A stretch of DNA of 64,000 bases from UBA9926 sp023261215. GTDB taxonomy: Bacteria; Pseudomonadota; Gammaproteobacteria; Pseudomonadales; Azotimanducaceae. The stretch covers positions 1 to 64,000 of the forward strand of contig JAYPYV010000012.1 in the NCBI GenBank assembly GCA_038136035.1. Direction: 5' to 3'. This document shows positions 43,238 through 51,931 of the stretch, piece by piece. The position numbers and the translations under genes are program-made. The stretch's first letter is position 1, and each line of letters begins with the position of its first letter. A model generated the notes under the pieces. The model worked only from the letters and a program-made list of their open reading frames with translations. It searched no databases and was not told where the DNA came from.

Positions 43238-44161
43238 GTGACCACCGCTTTTGTTTTTCCTGGGCAGGGCTCTCAGGCTGTGGGTATGCTCTCGGAGTCT
43301 CGCGACGCCGTAAAACCCGTATTTGACAGAGCATCCGAGTCGTTAGGATACGATTTGTGGCATCTGATCCAGTCTGGGCCTGAGGACCAACTGAATGCCA
43401 CCGAATTTACCCAGCCCGCGCTCCTAACCGCCAGCTTCGCGTTATGGACATTGACGCAAGATGCAGGCGAATCGGTTGACTATGTCGCCGGTCACAGCTT
43501 GGGTGAATATTCCGCGCTGGTCGCCAGTCAAGTCATCCGATTCGAAGATGCGGTGAGGTTGGTCCAGAAACGTGGCCAATTGATGCAGGAGGCTGTCCCT
43601 ATTGGCGAAGGTGGGATGGCAGCCATTATGGGTTTGGATGATGATGACGTACTGGCAATCTGCGAGTCCATTACGGCAGCCAGCGAGGGGTCTGTTGAGC
43701 CTGCCAATCTCAATGCGCCTGGCCAAATTGTGATATCGGGCACGCAAGATGCGCTCGAGAAGGCCTGTTCCGTATGCTTGGAAAAGGGCGCAAAGCGAGC
43801 GCTACCACTGAATGTCAGTGCGCCTTTCCACAGCCGATTGATGCGAAGTGCAGCCGACAAGATGGCAGAGGCACTTTCTAGCGTTGAATTCTCGTCACCC
43901 CTCATTCCTGTCGTTCAAAATGTGACGGCAGCGGTTGTTTCAGACCCCGCGCGAATCAGGGAAAATCTTGTAACCCAAATGTTTGGGGCGGTCAGGTGGA
44001 CGGAGAGTGTTCGTTTTCTTGCCGCTCAGGGTGTAACGGACATGGTTGAGTGCGGGCCTGGAAAGGTCCTCTCGGGGCTCATTAAAAGAATCGACAAAAA
44101 CGTAAACACCGATCAAATCGGTAGCGCACAAGCAGAGCGATTATCAGGGCAGCGATCATGA
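43238..44161 (+). CDS. fabD: Malonyl-CoA:ACP transacylase
   Basis: Loads malonate onto ACP for fatty acid synthesis. The GTG start at 43238 follows GGGGAGA. Motifs: AFVFPGQGSQAVGML, the catalytic serine in YVAGHSLGEYSALV, the malonate arginine in LVQKRGQLMQ, and the catalytic histidine in LNVSAPFHSRLM. The 307-residue length is normal. It overlaps fabG by 4 bases (ATGA). Confidence 0.96.
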   Translation: MTTAFVFPGQGSQAVGMLSESRDAVKPVFDRASESLGYDLWHLIQSGPEDQLNATEFTQPALLTASFALWTLTQDAGESVDYVAGHSLGEYSALVASQVIRFEDAVRLVQKRGQLMQEAVPIGEGGMAAIMGLDDDDVLAICESITAASEGSVEPANLNAPGQIVISGTQDALEKACSVCLEKGAKRALPLNVSAPFHSRLMRSAADKMAEALSSVEFSSPLIPVVQNVTAAVVSDPARIRENLVTQMFGAVRWTESVRFLAAQGVTDMVECGPGKVLSGLIKRIDKNVNTDQIGSAQAERLSGQRS

Positions 44162-44877
44162 TTGCGGTCGTTACAGGCGCCACGCGTGGGATAGGCGAAG
44201 CCATTGCGAATCAGCTCATTCAAGCTGGGCATTACGTGATCGGAACAGCCACAAGCGCGAGCGGCGCTGAAGCCATCGGTGAAAGGCTAGGCGCAAAGGG
44301 TGAGGGCGCAGTCCTCGATGTGGGCGATCGGGACTCTTTGGACGCCTTTCTAGACCACTTAAAAACATCCGATGAGCCCCCGTTGGTGCTGGTCAACAAT
44401 GCCGGGTTTAATCAAGACAATCTATCGCTGCGAATGAAGCCAGAAGAATGGAGCCATGTGATCCATGGCAATTTGTCTGGCCCCTTTTACCTTATTCAAG
44501 GCTTGCTGCGTGGCATGGTGAAGGCCAGATTCGGGAGAGTCGTCAATCTCAGTTCGGTCGTTGCCCGCATGGGCAATGCCGGTCAAGCGAATTACGCTGC
44601 AGCGAAGGGTGGTATGGAAGCGCTCACTCGTTCACTCGCGATTGAGTTAGCGGCTCGGAATATCACGGTTAATGCCGTCGCGCCCGGATTCATTGAAACG
44701 GACATGACTCGGGCGCTGAGCGAGGCTCAACGCGCAGCGATGCTAGAAAGAATTCCCGCGAATCGATTAGGGTCGGTGGAAGATGTGGCGGCCTTGGTCG
44801 GCTTCTTATGTTCTGAGCATTCGGGATTTATTACTGGGGAGACGATCCAGGTGAATGGAGGGATGTACCTCAGCTGA
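44158..44877 (+). CDS. fabG: 3-oxoacyl-ACP reductase
   Basis: NADPH-dependent reduction of 3-oxoacyl-ACP. The 239-residue SDR shows VVTGATRGIGEAIA, LVNNAGFNQD, catalytic Ser in VVNLSSVVA, catalytic YAAAKGG and VAPGFIETDMT, all diagnostic for FabG. It is a few residues shorter at the N-terminus than E. coli FabG. It is coupled to fabD by an ATGA overlap. Confidence 0.95.
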   Translation: MIAVVTGATRGIGEAIANQLIQAGHYVIGTATSASGAEAIGERLGAKGEGAVLDVGDRDSLDAFLDHLKTSDEPPLVLVNNAGFNQDNLSLRMKPEEWSHVIHGNLSGPFYLIQGLLRGMVKARFGRVVNLSSVVARMGNAGQANYAAAKGGMEALTRSLAIELAARNITVNAVAPGFIETDMTRALSEAQRAAMLERIPANRLGSVEDVAALVGFLCSEHSGFITGETIQVNGGMYLS

Positions 44878-44971
44878 TGACATTCGGGTCTTCTGGCTCG
44901 AATTGATAATAGAAGATTGCTTCAAAGCATCTTCGCTTTAACTTAAACTACAACCTGCTATTCAGGAGAAT

Positions 44972-44983
44972 ATGGCGATATGA
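44972..44983 (+). promoter_or_regulatory. Possible 3-codon mini-leader coupled to acpP
   Basis: ATG GCG ATA TGA lies 3 bases after AGGAG (44964-44968). Its stop overlaps the acpP ATG (ATGA at 44980-44983). The same AGGAG sits 11 bases from the acpP ATG, which is long but usable. Whether the mini-frame is translated is unknown. Confidence 0.3.
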
Positions 44984-45213
44984 GCACAATCGTTGAACGC
45001 GTCACCAAATTGGTATGTGAGCAGTTGGGCGTCAAAGAAGACGAAGTCACGCTGGAAGCCTCTTTTGTTGAGGATTTGGGGGCGGACTCTCTGGACACCG
45101 TCGAGTTGGTGATGGCGCTAGAAGAGGAGTTCGAAACAGAGATTCCTGATGAAGAAGCAGAGAAAATTACAACGGTAAAAGAAGCCGTTGACTATATCGA
45201 AGCGCATCTCTAA
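44980..45213 (+). CDS. acpP: Acyl carrier protein
   Basis: A 77-residue acidic four-helix protein with the phosphopantetheine serine in LGADSLDTVELVMALEEEF. The sequence MSTIVERVTKLVCEQLGV is the standard ACP N-terminus. It carries all fatty acyl intermediates and supplies acyl-ACP to LpxA, LpxK-pathway precursors and phospholipids. It lies between fabG and fabF as usual. Confidence 0.97.
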   Translation: MSTIVERVTKLVCEQLGVKEDEVTLEASFVEDLGADSLDTVELVMALEEEFETEIPDEEAEKITTVKEAVDYIEAHL

Positions 45214-45225
45214 CTCACGTTTTTG

Positions 45226-45253
45226 CCAGGCTGGTTCAATCGAATCAGCCTGG
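45226..45253 (+). other. Stem-loop between acpP and fabF
   Basis: CCAGGCTG (45226-45233) pairs perfectly with CAGCCTGG (45246-45253), 8 base pairs with a 12-base loop. No T-run follows, so it is more likely an RNA-stabilising or partial-attenuation structure that keeps acpP mRNA in excess over fabF than a full terminator. Confidence 0.6.
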
Positions 45254-45277
45254 TGAGCGTCCCCTAGGTTCACCTCC

Positions 45278-46522
45278 ATGACGAAACGCCGCGTTGTTGT
45301 TACGGGGCTCGGTATGCTTAGCCCGTTAGGCGCTTCAGTAGAATCGTCTTGGTCTCATTTGCTCGAGGGTAAGAGCGGTATTGGTCCGATCACTGCCTTC
45401 GATGCAACAGGATACCCCGTATCCTTCGGTGGTGCGGTTCCGGACTTTGTCGTCGATGACTACCTCCCAGCTAAAGAAGCCAGGCGAATGGACGGGTTCA
45501 TTCAGTGGGGTCTTGTCGCAGGCATCCAAGCGATTAAGAATGCGGGCCTAGAAGACGTCTCGACCGATCCATCAAGGATTGGCGTCGCAATGGGGTCCGG
45601 TATTGGCGGCATCAATACCATCGAAACCTGCCACGAGGTTCTTCTGAACCGAGGCCCAGGCAAGGTGTCTCCGTTCTTCGTCCCTTCAAGCATCATCAAT
45701 ATGGTCTCAGGTCATCTATCGATTATGTATGGCTACCAAGGACCAAACATTGCGATCACAACAGCTTGCACCACTGGCACACACAATATTGGGTTCGCCG
45801 CACGGATGATTGCTTACGGTGATGCAGACGTGATGATCGCCGGTGGCGCGGAGAAAGCAACGTCGCCTACCACCATGGCCGGGTTTGCGTCGATGAAAGC
45901 ACTCAGTACACGCAATGATGCCCCGGAGGCGGCGAGTCGGCCTTGGGACAGAGATCGAGATGGATTCGTCTTGAGTGATGGAGCGGCTGCCTTGGTTTTG
46001 GAGTCGCTTGATCATGCGAGGGCAAGAGGCGCAACGATCATTGCTGAACTCTCTGGGTTTGGCATGAGTGCAGACGCGCATCACATGACGTCACCAGCAG
46101 ACAATGGCGCTGGCGCCGCGGCCTCAATGAGAATGGCGCTGACAGATAGCGAGTTAGCACCCCAGGATATCGGTTACATCAATGCCCACGGAACGTCGAC
46201 GCCGCAGGGCGATATCGCTGAAACGGACGCAATCAAGACGATTTTTGGGCCTCACGCTAAAGCGGTGGCGGTGAGTTCTACGAAATCAATGACCGGCCAT
46301 GCGCTCGGCGCTGCAGGCGCGATCGAAGCTGTGATCTCCGTGTTGGCCATTCGCGACCAAAGCGCGCCGCCAACGATCAATCTAGATAATCCGGACCCTG
46401 CTTGTGACCTTGATTACGTTCCCCATACAGCAAGATCCATGGCAATCCAGGCAGTTTTGAGCAACTCGTTTGGGTTTGGGGGCACCAATGGCACGCTCAT
46501 CTTTAAGCGTTGGCAAGACTGA
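45278..46522 (+). CDS. fabF: 3-oxoacyl-ACP synthase II
   Basis: Condensing enzyme that elongates acyl-ACP, notably palmitoleoyl to vaccenoyl. The 414 residues include VVVTGLGMLSPLG, the active-site cysteine in ITTACTTGTHNIG, and the two histidines in NAHGTSTPQGD and TGHALGAAGAIEA, ending SNSFGFGGTNGTL. It is in the normal position after acpP. The next gene, mltG, starts within its last codons. Confidence 0.96.
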   Translation: MTKRRVVVTGLGMLSPLGASVESSWSHLLEGKSGIGPITAFDATGYPVSFGGAVPDFVVDDYLPAKEARRMDGFIQWGLVAGIQAIKNAGLEDVSTDPSRIGVAMGSGIGGINTIETCHEVLLNRGPGKVSPFFVPSSIINMVSGHLSIMYGYQGPNIAITTACTTGTHNIGFAARMIAYGDADVMIAGGAEKATSPTTMAGFASMKALSTRNDAPEAASRPWDRDRDGFVLSDGAAALVLESLDHARARGATIIAELSGFGMSADAHHMTSPADNGAGAAASMRMALTDSELAPQDIGYINAHGTSTPQGDIAETDAIKTIFGPHAKAVAVSSTKSMTGHALGAAGAIEAVISVLAIRDQSAPPTINLDNPDPACDLDYVPHTARSMAIQAVLSNSFGFGGTNGTLIFKRWQD

Positions 46523-47579
46523 GTTCCGCTCTCGACAACAGGGGTCGATCAGTCTATTCCAGTGGCTATTTTTATTTGCATGCTTGCTGCTGAGTCTAGG
46601 CGGAGCATTTGCTTTCCTCACGCTGCACCACCCGCTGAAGAACACGACAGAATCCATCATTCATTTGCGAGAAGGGGACGGCGCGCTTGCGCTCGCTAAA
46701 CTGATACGACCGGTGCGCCCAAATTATCTTACGCTCACGACTGACCAGTTGGTCCTGAGCGTGCTCGCTCGAGGCTATTCTCTGAAAGCTGGGGAGTATG
46801 ATTTAAAGGCTTCACCCACCCTTTGGTCGCTCGTCCAAGCGATCCATTCGGGTCGGACCTACACGCGATCAATCACATTTATCGAGGGGTGGACTTTTCG
46901 GCAGTGGCAGGAAGCGCTTCGTCACGCGCCAGGCATTCGAGCTGATCCACGCGCGGTTGATAGTCAAGCGACTGCGCGTGAATTGGCGCCTCAGTTCGAC
47001 TCAATCGAGGGCCTGCTGATGGCAGAGACCTATTTCTATCAGTGGGGAGATTCAGACCTTGAGCTCTATCGAAGGGCGCATCAGTTGATGCAGACCGAAC
47101 TAAAATCCAGGCTGAGTGATTCGAAGGTATCCGAGGATTCGAATCGGGGTGACATCACCCATCCATTGACCTGGTCTCAGGCCGATTACCAGACCCTGAT
47201 ACTTGCATCCATCGTAGAGAAAGAAAGTGGTCAGTTTGCAGATCAACGGCGTATCGCCAGAGTTTTTTTGAACCGTCTGAGCCAAAACATGCGCTTACAG
47301 AGTGATCCCACGGTCATTTATGCCTTGGGGTCTTCTTTTACAGGGGATCTTACTCGGGCAGATCTGAAGATAGATTCCCCGTACAACACGTATCGCGAAA
47401 AGGGCCTTCCACCCACGCCGATCGCCAACCCAGGCAAGCAGGCCATTGCCGCTGTTTTGTCGCCCGACACGGGGAGCTGGCTTTACTTTGTTGGTCGCGG
47501 GGATGGGTCATCCGAGTTCTCTACCTCATTGAAAGCACACAATCTTGCGGTGAGAAAGTACCAACTGGGCATAGAGTAG
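46488..47579 (+). CDS. mltG: Endolytic murein transglycosylase MltG (YceG)
   Basis: Inner-membrane lytic transglycosylase thought to terminate nascent glycan strands. The ATG at 46488 overlaps fabF by 35 bases; an upstream TTG at 46470 is less likely. One membrane helix (about 25-46, LFLFACLLLSLGGAFAFLTL) is followed by a periplasmic domain with LKAGEYDL, IEGWTFRQW, the catalytic glutamate in LILASIVEKESGQ, and LQSDPTVIYALG, SPYNTYREKGLPPTPIANPG. All are YceG signatures. Confidence 0.95.
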   Translation: MARSSLSVGKTEFRSRQQGSISLFQWLFLFACLLLSLGGAFAFLTLHHPLKNTTESIIHLREGDGALALAKLIRPVRPNYLTLTTDQLVLSVLARGYSLKAGEYDLKASPTLWSLVQAIHSGRTYTRSITFIEGWTFRQWQEALRHAPGIRADPRAVDSQATARELAPQFDSIEGLLMAETYFYQWGDSDLELYRRAHQLMQTELKSRLSDSKVSEDSNRGDITHPLTWSQADYQTLILASIVEKESGQFADQRRIARVFLNRLSQNMRLQSDPTVIYALGSSFTGDLTRADLKIDSPYNTYREKGLPPTPIANPGKQAIAAVLSPDTGSWLYFVGRGDGSSEFSTSLKAHNLAVRKYQLGIE

Positions 47580-47657
47580 GAAGCGGCCCATCGTTAAACT
47601 GCCCTTGGGAAGCTAAGGCTACTAAATCATTCATCAAGACTCGAGGACCTTATCGTC

Positions 47658-48290
47658 ATGCGAGGAAAAATGATTTCTGTCGAAGGGATCGAGGGTGTTG
47701 GCAAATCAACCTTGCTACCACTCATGGCAGAAACACTCAGACAATCAGGCATTACAGTCGTCGAAACCCGCGAGCCAGGCGGGACTGTTATTGGCGAGCA
47801 GATTCGCAACGTCTTGCTGCATCAGAAAGAGGCCGCCATTGCGCCCGTGACAGAGCTCACCATGATGTTTGCCGCTAGGGCACAACATCTGGAGGAAGTG
47901 ATCAAACCCGCGTTACATTCAGGTCATTGGGTTTTGTGTGATCGATTCACGGATTCCACCTATGCTTACCAAGGCGGTGGGCGACAATTGCCTTCATCTC
48001 TGATTGAAAAAATTGAACATGCGGTCATTGAGAGTTTCCAGCCGGATCACACACTACTTCTTGATTTGGACGTCATCGAAGGGCTCAATCGTGCAGCGCA
48101 AACCGGTGCGAAAGACCGCTTCGAGTCGGAATCCATCGCATTTTTTAATCGGGTTCGGGAGGCTTATCTATCAAGAGCGAGCCAGTTTGACCGAATTACG
48201 GTGTTGTCGGCTGCACCCCCGTTAATGGAGGTCTCTAGAACCGTTGTGACCTGGATAGCTGATATCAGAGGTCATGCAGTCGATGAGTGA
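47658..48290 (+). CDS. tmk: Thymidylate kinase
   Basis: Phosphorylates dTMP to dTDP. The 210-residue P-loop kinase shows ISVEGIEGVGKST, the DR-type motif VLCDRFTDSTYAYQGGGR and LLLDLDV, the standard Tmk features. It overlaps holB by 17 bases, the usual mltG-tmk-holB order. Confidence 0.96.
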   Translation: MRGKMISVEGIEGVGKSTLLPLMAETLRQSGITVVETREPGGTVIGEQIRNVLLHQKEAAIAPVTELTMMFAARAQHLEEVIKPALHSGHWVLCDRFTDSTYAYQGGGRQLPSSLIEKIEHAVIESFQPDHTLLLDLDVIEGLNRAAQTGAKDRFESESIAFFNRVREAYLSRASQFDRITVLSAAPPLMEVSRTVVTWIADIRGHAVDE

Positions 48291-49260
48291 GTTGTTGCCT
48301 TGGCAGTCGAAAAGCCTGTTGCGCCTACAAGCGCGCATTGAAGGCGGCGCGCTTTCTCACGCCCTCTTAATCGAAGGGCGAGATGCTCGTTCAGCGGAGA
48401 TGTTCGCTGGAATGCTGACCAAGACGTTGGTCTGTCAGCAAGAGGTACTCGGGGGATGTGGCGAGTGTCGGAGCTGCGAACTGGGTCTGGCGGAGACCAA
48501 TCCAGATCGATGGGCCATCAAGCGCGAAGACGAGGCACAGATCAAGGTCGAGTCCATCCGAGAATTGATTGAATGGAGCCAAAAGACAACGCAAATAGGT
48601 CGAGTCAAAGTGGCTGTGATTGAGGGTTGCGAAAGGATGAATCGTAACGCTCAGAATGCGCTGCTCAAGCTTCTTGAAGAGCCCACCCGTGAAACCTATC
48701 TCATTTTGGTCACTGCGGATCCGCACCGGCTGCTCGCAACCGTTCGAAGTCGCTGTGAACGGGTTCGTTTGGGACAACCGAGCGATGAGGAAGCGCTCAA
48801 CTGGGTCAAGCGTCGATTGGGCGATTCAGATCATCATTTGGCGAGTGAGGCGCTAGCCTTCGCCCACGGCGAGCCCTTGGCCGCGATCGAGGCAATTTCA
48901 AACGGGCTTGCAGAGCGGCTTGTCGAGATTGACGCGGCGCTTTGTGCCTGGTTCGAATCCGAAATCTCAAGCCTAGAATTAGGACGCAAAGCCATGGACT
49001 TGGCGGAGCCGAAAGACATCTATACGCTGTTGGCGCTCCGACTTCGGGAGAGTGTCCGTACGGAAGTACGCCCCGCGCACGAGGTCAAAGCCTCATCGGG
49101 CATCGCTTCGCAGCTGCAAGGCAAGTCGAGTTGGCAATGTCGGTTAGAGGGCTTAGCACTGGTTGAAAATGCCTGGTCGCAATCGAAAACCATGACAGGT
49201 CTTAACCAAGCGCTTCACTTAGAGGCAACCTTGATCAACTTAGAGCGTGTTCTGAGCTGA
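48274..49260 (+). CDS. holB: DNA polymerase III subunit delta'
   Basis: Clamp-loader subunit. The N-terminal domain contains the zinc module with CGECRSCELG (near residue 62) and a degenerate nucleotide site without a proper P-loop, as expected for delta'. VAVIEGCERMNRNAQNALLKLLEEP and the SRC motif in VRSRCERVRL follow. The start may instead be the ATG at 48283, 9 bases downstream. The C-terminal third is divergent but of normal length. Confidence 0.93.
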   Translation: MQSMSELLPWQSKSLLRLQARIEGGALSHALLIEGRDARSAEMFAGMLTKTLVCQQEVLGGCGECRSCELGLAETNPDRWAIKREDEAQIKVESIRELIEWSQKTTQIGRVKVAVIEGCERMNRNAQNALLKLLEEPTRETYLILVTADPHRLLATVRSRCERVRLGQPSDEEALNWVKRRLGDSDHHLASEALAFAHGEPLAAIEAISNGLAERLVEIDAALCAWFESEISSLELGRKAMDLAEPKDIYTLLALRLRESVRTEVRPAHEVKASSGIASQLQGKSSWQCRLEGLALVENAWSQSKTMTGLNQALHLEATLINLERVLS

Positions 49261-49319
49261 TCTGTTGTGCGCTCGGGGGCGTTAGGGCAAACTCGGTCAA
49301 ATTGAGGGCAGGGTAGAGC

Positions 49320-49676
49320 ATGAGAAAGCTCGAGAGACGGCAAAATAAACGAAACCTGGTGACATTGGCCATCACTGATATGCACCAACTTCAAGCTTGG
49401 TACATGCCTTTTATCGCGCAAGGCGGGCTTTTCCTCCAAGGCAACCACGATTACCAGCTCGGCGATCAATTCTTTTTACTGCTCGATCTATTGGATGAAA
49501 TCGAACAAATTCCAGTTGCAGTCAAAGTGGTGTGGGTTGCTGGCCAAGGGGTTAAGAATCCTCACAAGCCAGGTGTCGGTGTGCAGTTCACGGACCCCGA
49601 CAATACCGCAAAGGACAAGATCGAAACGCATTTAGCAGGGGTGCAGGGCGCACTTTCAGCAACAGCAACCATGTAG
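49320..49676 (+). CDS. pilZ: Type IV pilus assembly protein PilZ
   Basis: A 118-residue PilZ-domain protein of the pilus-biogenesis type. AWYMPFIAQGGLFL and YQLGDQFFLLLDLLDE, then PVAVKVVWVAGQG and PGVGVQF match the family. It lacks the RxxxR and DxSxxG residues needed to bind c-di-GMP, as is normal for true PilZ. The position after holB is conserved in pseudomonads and relatives. A terminator-like hairpin follows. Confidence 0.92.
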   Translation: MRKLERRQNKRNLVTLAITDMHQLQAWYMPFIAQGGLFLQGNHDYQLGDQFFLLLDLLDEIEQIPVAVKVVWVAGQGVKNPHKPGVGVQFTDPDNTAKDKIETHLAGVQGALSATATM

Positions 49677-49736
49677 ACCCGCTCCGGTTTGCCGCACGAT
49701 CGAGCCCCAGGAATCGCCTCTTGGTTCTAGTAAACC

Positions 49737-49765
49737 AAGCCCAGACCGCAGGCGGGCCTTTTTTT
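49737..49765 (+). terminator. Probable intrinsic terminator after pilZ
   Basis: GCCC (49739-49742) pairs with GGGC (49754-49757) around an 11-base loop, and seven T follow at 49759-49765. Outer AA/TT pairing extends the stem with one bulged C. It would end the long fab-mltG-tmk-holB-pilZ run. Confidence 0.55.
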
Positions 49766-49810
49766 GAAGAAAAAGACGGTTGCATTTGAATTTAGCGATG
49801 AAAGTTGCCC

Positions 49811-50011
49811 TCAGCCTTCGTTTCGAAAACCACAGGCGCTGCAGACGATGGGCTCGTTATTAATTGTCTTCACGCGACGATTTGTTCTCGTCTCAGTGGC
49901 GTGCGGCCGCCCGGTTCCAGGGATACAGCGAATCTTGCGTCGCTGCTCGCTCAAAACCACTGAGCCTAGGCTGTGAGAATCTTGAGCGTCTACAGGATGC
50001 TCCTTACTCAT
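49811..50011 (-). CDS. Small hypothetical protein with a CxxC end
   Basis: A 66-residue frame starting ATG at 50011. The C-terminal half is basic and ends with VCSACGFRNEG, a half zinc-ribbon-like CxxC, preceded by RRKIRCIPGTGRPHA with another cysteine. The amino acid make-up looks more protein-like than the surrounding frames, but there is no strong ribosome binding site and no recognised family. It may be a real small protein or a remnant. Confidence 0.3.
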   Translation of the reverse strand: MSKEHPVDAQDSHSLGSVVLSEQRRKIRCIPGTGRPHATETRTNRRVKTINNEPIVCSACGFRNEG

Positions 50012-50241
50012 CGGCACTGGCAGCATCACTTGAATCATCTATAACGATCTATCGTCCACTTTCGACCCTTTTGCTTCTAAAGTTTTTGCAAAGAAGGCCG
50101 TTTCAAGGCATCTTACTTGCGCGCTCGGATTGTTTTGGCCGATGCTAAGCGGAGTGAGGCGAGAAGGCTTGGCTTTGTTATGATGCCGCTGCAAAGAGTG
50201 GCCTTATCAACCCGTCGTGAGATAACTAAGATTTAAACCGT

Positions 50242-50991
50242 ATGACCTATTGCGTAGCTATTCGAGTTGATGAAGGCCTCTGTTTCGTCAGTGATTCACG
50301 CACCAATGCGGGTGTCGACAACGTTTCGACTTATTCAAAAATGTACATCTATGACGAGCCAGGGCATCGAGAGCTCATTGTCCTCTCAGCAGGGAATTTG
50401 GCCACAACGCAAGGTGTCATTGGTCGAATCAAACGTGACTTAAAGTCCGATGCGTCGCCAAATTTCAGGACCTTTCAATCCATTGAGGAAGTTGCTGATT
50501 ATGTGGGGACTTTGAGTCTTGAACAGCAAGAGAAGCACACGGGCGGGGGTAAAACCTTTGAAGCCAGCTTTATCGTTGGCGGCCAAATCAAAGATCAAAA
50601 GCATGAAGCGTATTTAGTCTATCCCCAGGGCAATCACATCACCACATCAAAGGACACCCCATTTTTGCAAATCGGAGAAAGCAAGTATGGGAAGCCCATT
50701 TTGGATCGGATCATTACCCCGGGAGTAAGCCTTGAAACGGCGGCGCTCTGTGGCCTTGTCTCCATGGATTCGACCATGCAGAGTAATCTCACGGTGGGTC
50801 CCCCGATTGAGGTGGCCATGTACCAAGCGGGCACGCTTAAGATGGAGCGCAAGTACCGGTTCGAGGAAAGTAGCGAATACTTGCGACAAGTAAAGTCTGC
50901 CTGGGATCAACGTCTCAAAGAGGCGTTCAGTAACATGCCGCCGCTCGCCTGGAGCAAGGCTTGGGATCATTCGGTTTCTGAATCAAACTAG
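50242..50991 (+). CDS. Anbu (ancestral beta subunit) proteasome-type peptidase
   Basis: A 249-residue Ntn-hydrolase fold protein. After Met removal the N-terminal Thr (MTYCVAIRVDEGLCFVSDSR) would be the nucleophile, with the Asp of SDSR and the Lys of YSKMYIYD as catalytic helpers. SAGNLATTQGVI and GPPIEVAMYQAGTL are typical Anbu segments. Anbu forms ring-like or helical assemblies; its substrates are unclear. In other genomes it is encoded with alpha-E, circularly permuted ATP-grasp and transglutaminase genes. Two of those are next door here but on the opposite strand, facing it. Confidence 0.92.
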   Translation: MTYCVAIRVDEGLCFVSDSRTNAGVDNVSTYSKMYIYDEPGHRELIVLSAGNLATTQGVIGRIKRDLKSDASPNFRTFQSIEEVADYVGTLSLEQQEKHTGGGKTFEASFIVGGQIKDQKHEAYLVYPQGNHITTSKDTPFLQIGESKYGKPILDRIITPGVSLETAALCGLVSMDSTMQSNLTVGPPIEVAMYQAGTLKMERKYRFEESSEYLRQVKSAWDQRLKEAFSNMPPLAWSKAWDHSVSESN

Positions 50992-51007
50992 CATCTGGCA
51001 AGCGCGT

Positions 51008-51928
51008 TCAGCGCAAAAACCAGGTTTCCGCGATGTTTGCATGAATGGCGCTGATATCCGCCTGGATGTCATCAATAAACGCGTGTAAACGACCGGAATC
51101 AATCATCGACGCCATATCCAGATGTCCGAGCTGTTCAGAAAGCGCATCAGCAAGTGCTTTGGCGTCCGAATGTCTTGGCAGTTTCGAAAGGCTATCCTTT
51201 GCCTCCAAGATCGCGTGCCTTACACTTCGGGGGAAGGCATCATCTTTCATCAGAAAATCAGTCACCAAGAGGCCTTGGACGCGGTCTTGCACCTCTTGCC
51301 GGTACATTTGGTACCCATTTAAGGAACTCAGCACCCCCATCCAGAGGATATTGTCACTGGCTTCATCCGATTGGGTTCGACTGCTCATTAAATTCAAACA
51401 AGCGACGTCGATGACCCGAGTGGTCATATCTGCGCGCTCAATTTGTCGACCAATCTTCAGAAAATAATAGGGGAGCTGCCGACTCATGCTGCCACTCAAA
51501 TAGCCGGTCAATTCGAGACACAAGTCAATCACATTACTCAAGAGGATGTGTCGATCCTCTCGGCTGATCCTCCCCAGGTCGGTTTGACTCAAAAGTAACT
51601 GAAGCTCATTAATCTTTTCCCAAGCTTCATTGGGCATGAGATCTCGACTCGTGCGCACATTTTCCCTTGCTTGAGTGACGCAGTACCGGAGAGAGCAACG
51701 CGGATCATCGAGCAAAAACCGGACGACATTGCGCTCGGTCGTATGCTTGAACCGTTGGTGAAACCCTTGCTCATAGCCGGTGATCTGAACCAAAGCGGGC
51801 CACAGGAATTGCACGTTGGGGAGATCTAACAATAAATTGGTATAGACCGAGAGCAATCGGGCAGTGGACTCAGCGCGTTCGAGATAACGTCCGAACCAAT
51901 ATAAACGCTCTGCAACGCGTGACAGCAT
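51008..51928 (-). CDS. Alpha-E domain-containing protein
   Basis: A 306-residue, mostly helical protein beginning MLSRVAERLYWFGRYLERAESTARLL, the signature of the alpha-E (DUF403) family. A central LPYYFLKIGRQIERADMTTRVIDV repeats the ERA-type motif. It is thought to act with the circularly permuted ATP-grasp in a peptide- or amide-forming system. It begins 3 bases after that gene, on the same strand. Confidence 0.92.
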   Translation of the reverse strand: MLSRVAERLYWFGRYLERAESTARLLSVYTNLLLDLPNVQFLWPALVQITGYEQGFHQRFKHTTERNVVRFLLDDPRCSLRYCVTQARENVRTSRDLMPNEAWEKINELQLLLSQTDLGRISREDRHILLSNVIDLCLELTGYLSGSMSRQLPYYFLKIGRQIERADMTTRVIDVACLNLMSSRTQSDEASDNILWMGVLSSLNGYQMYRQEVQDRVQGLLVTDFLMKDDAFPRSVRHAILEAKDSLSKLPRHSDAKALADALSEQLGHLDMASMIDSGRLHAFIDDIQADISAIHANIAETWFLR

Positions 51929-51931
51929 GAT

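Larger units (their letters stand above)
49677..50241. other. 565-base spacer between pilZ and the Anbu gene
   Basis: Holds the pilZ terminator and one small minus-strand candidate gene (49811-50011, listed separately). The rest, 50012-50241, shows no gene. The final 90 bases include an AT-rich section expected to hold the promoter of the Anbu gene. Confidence 0.45.
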
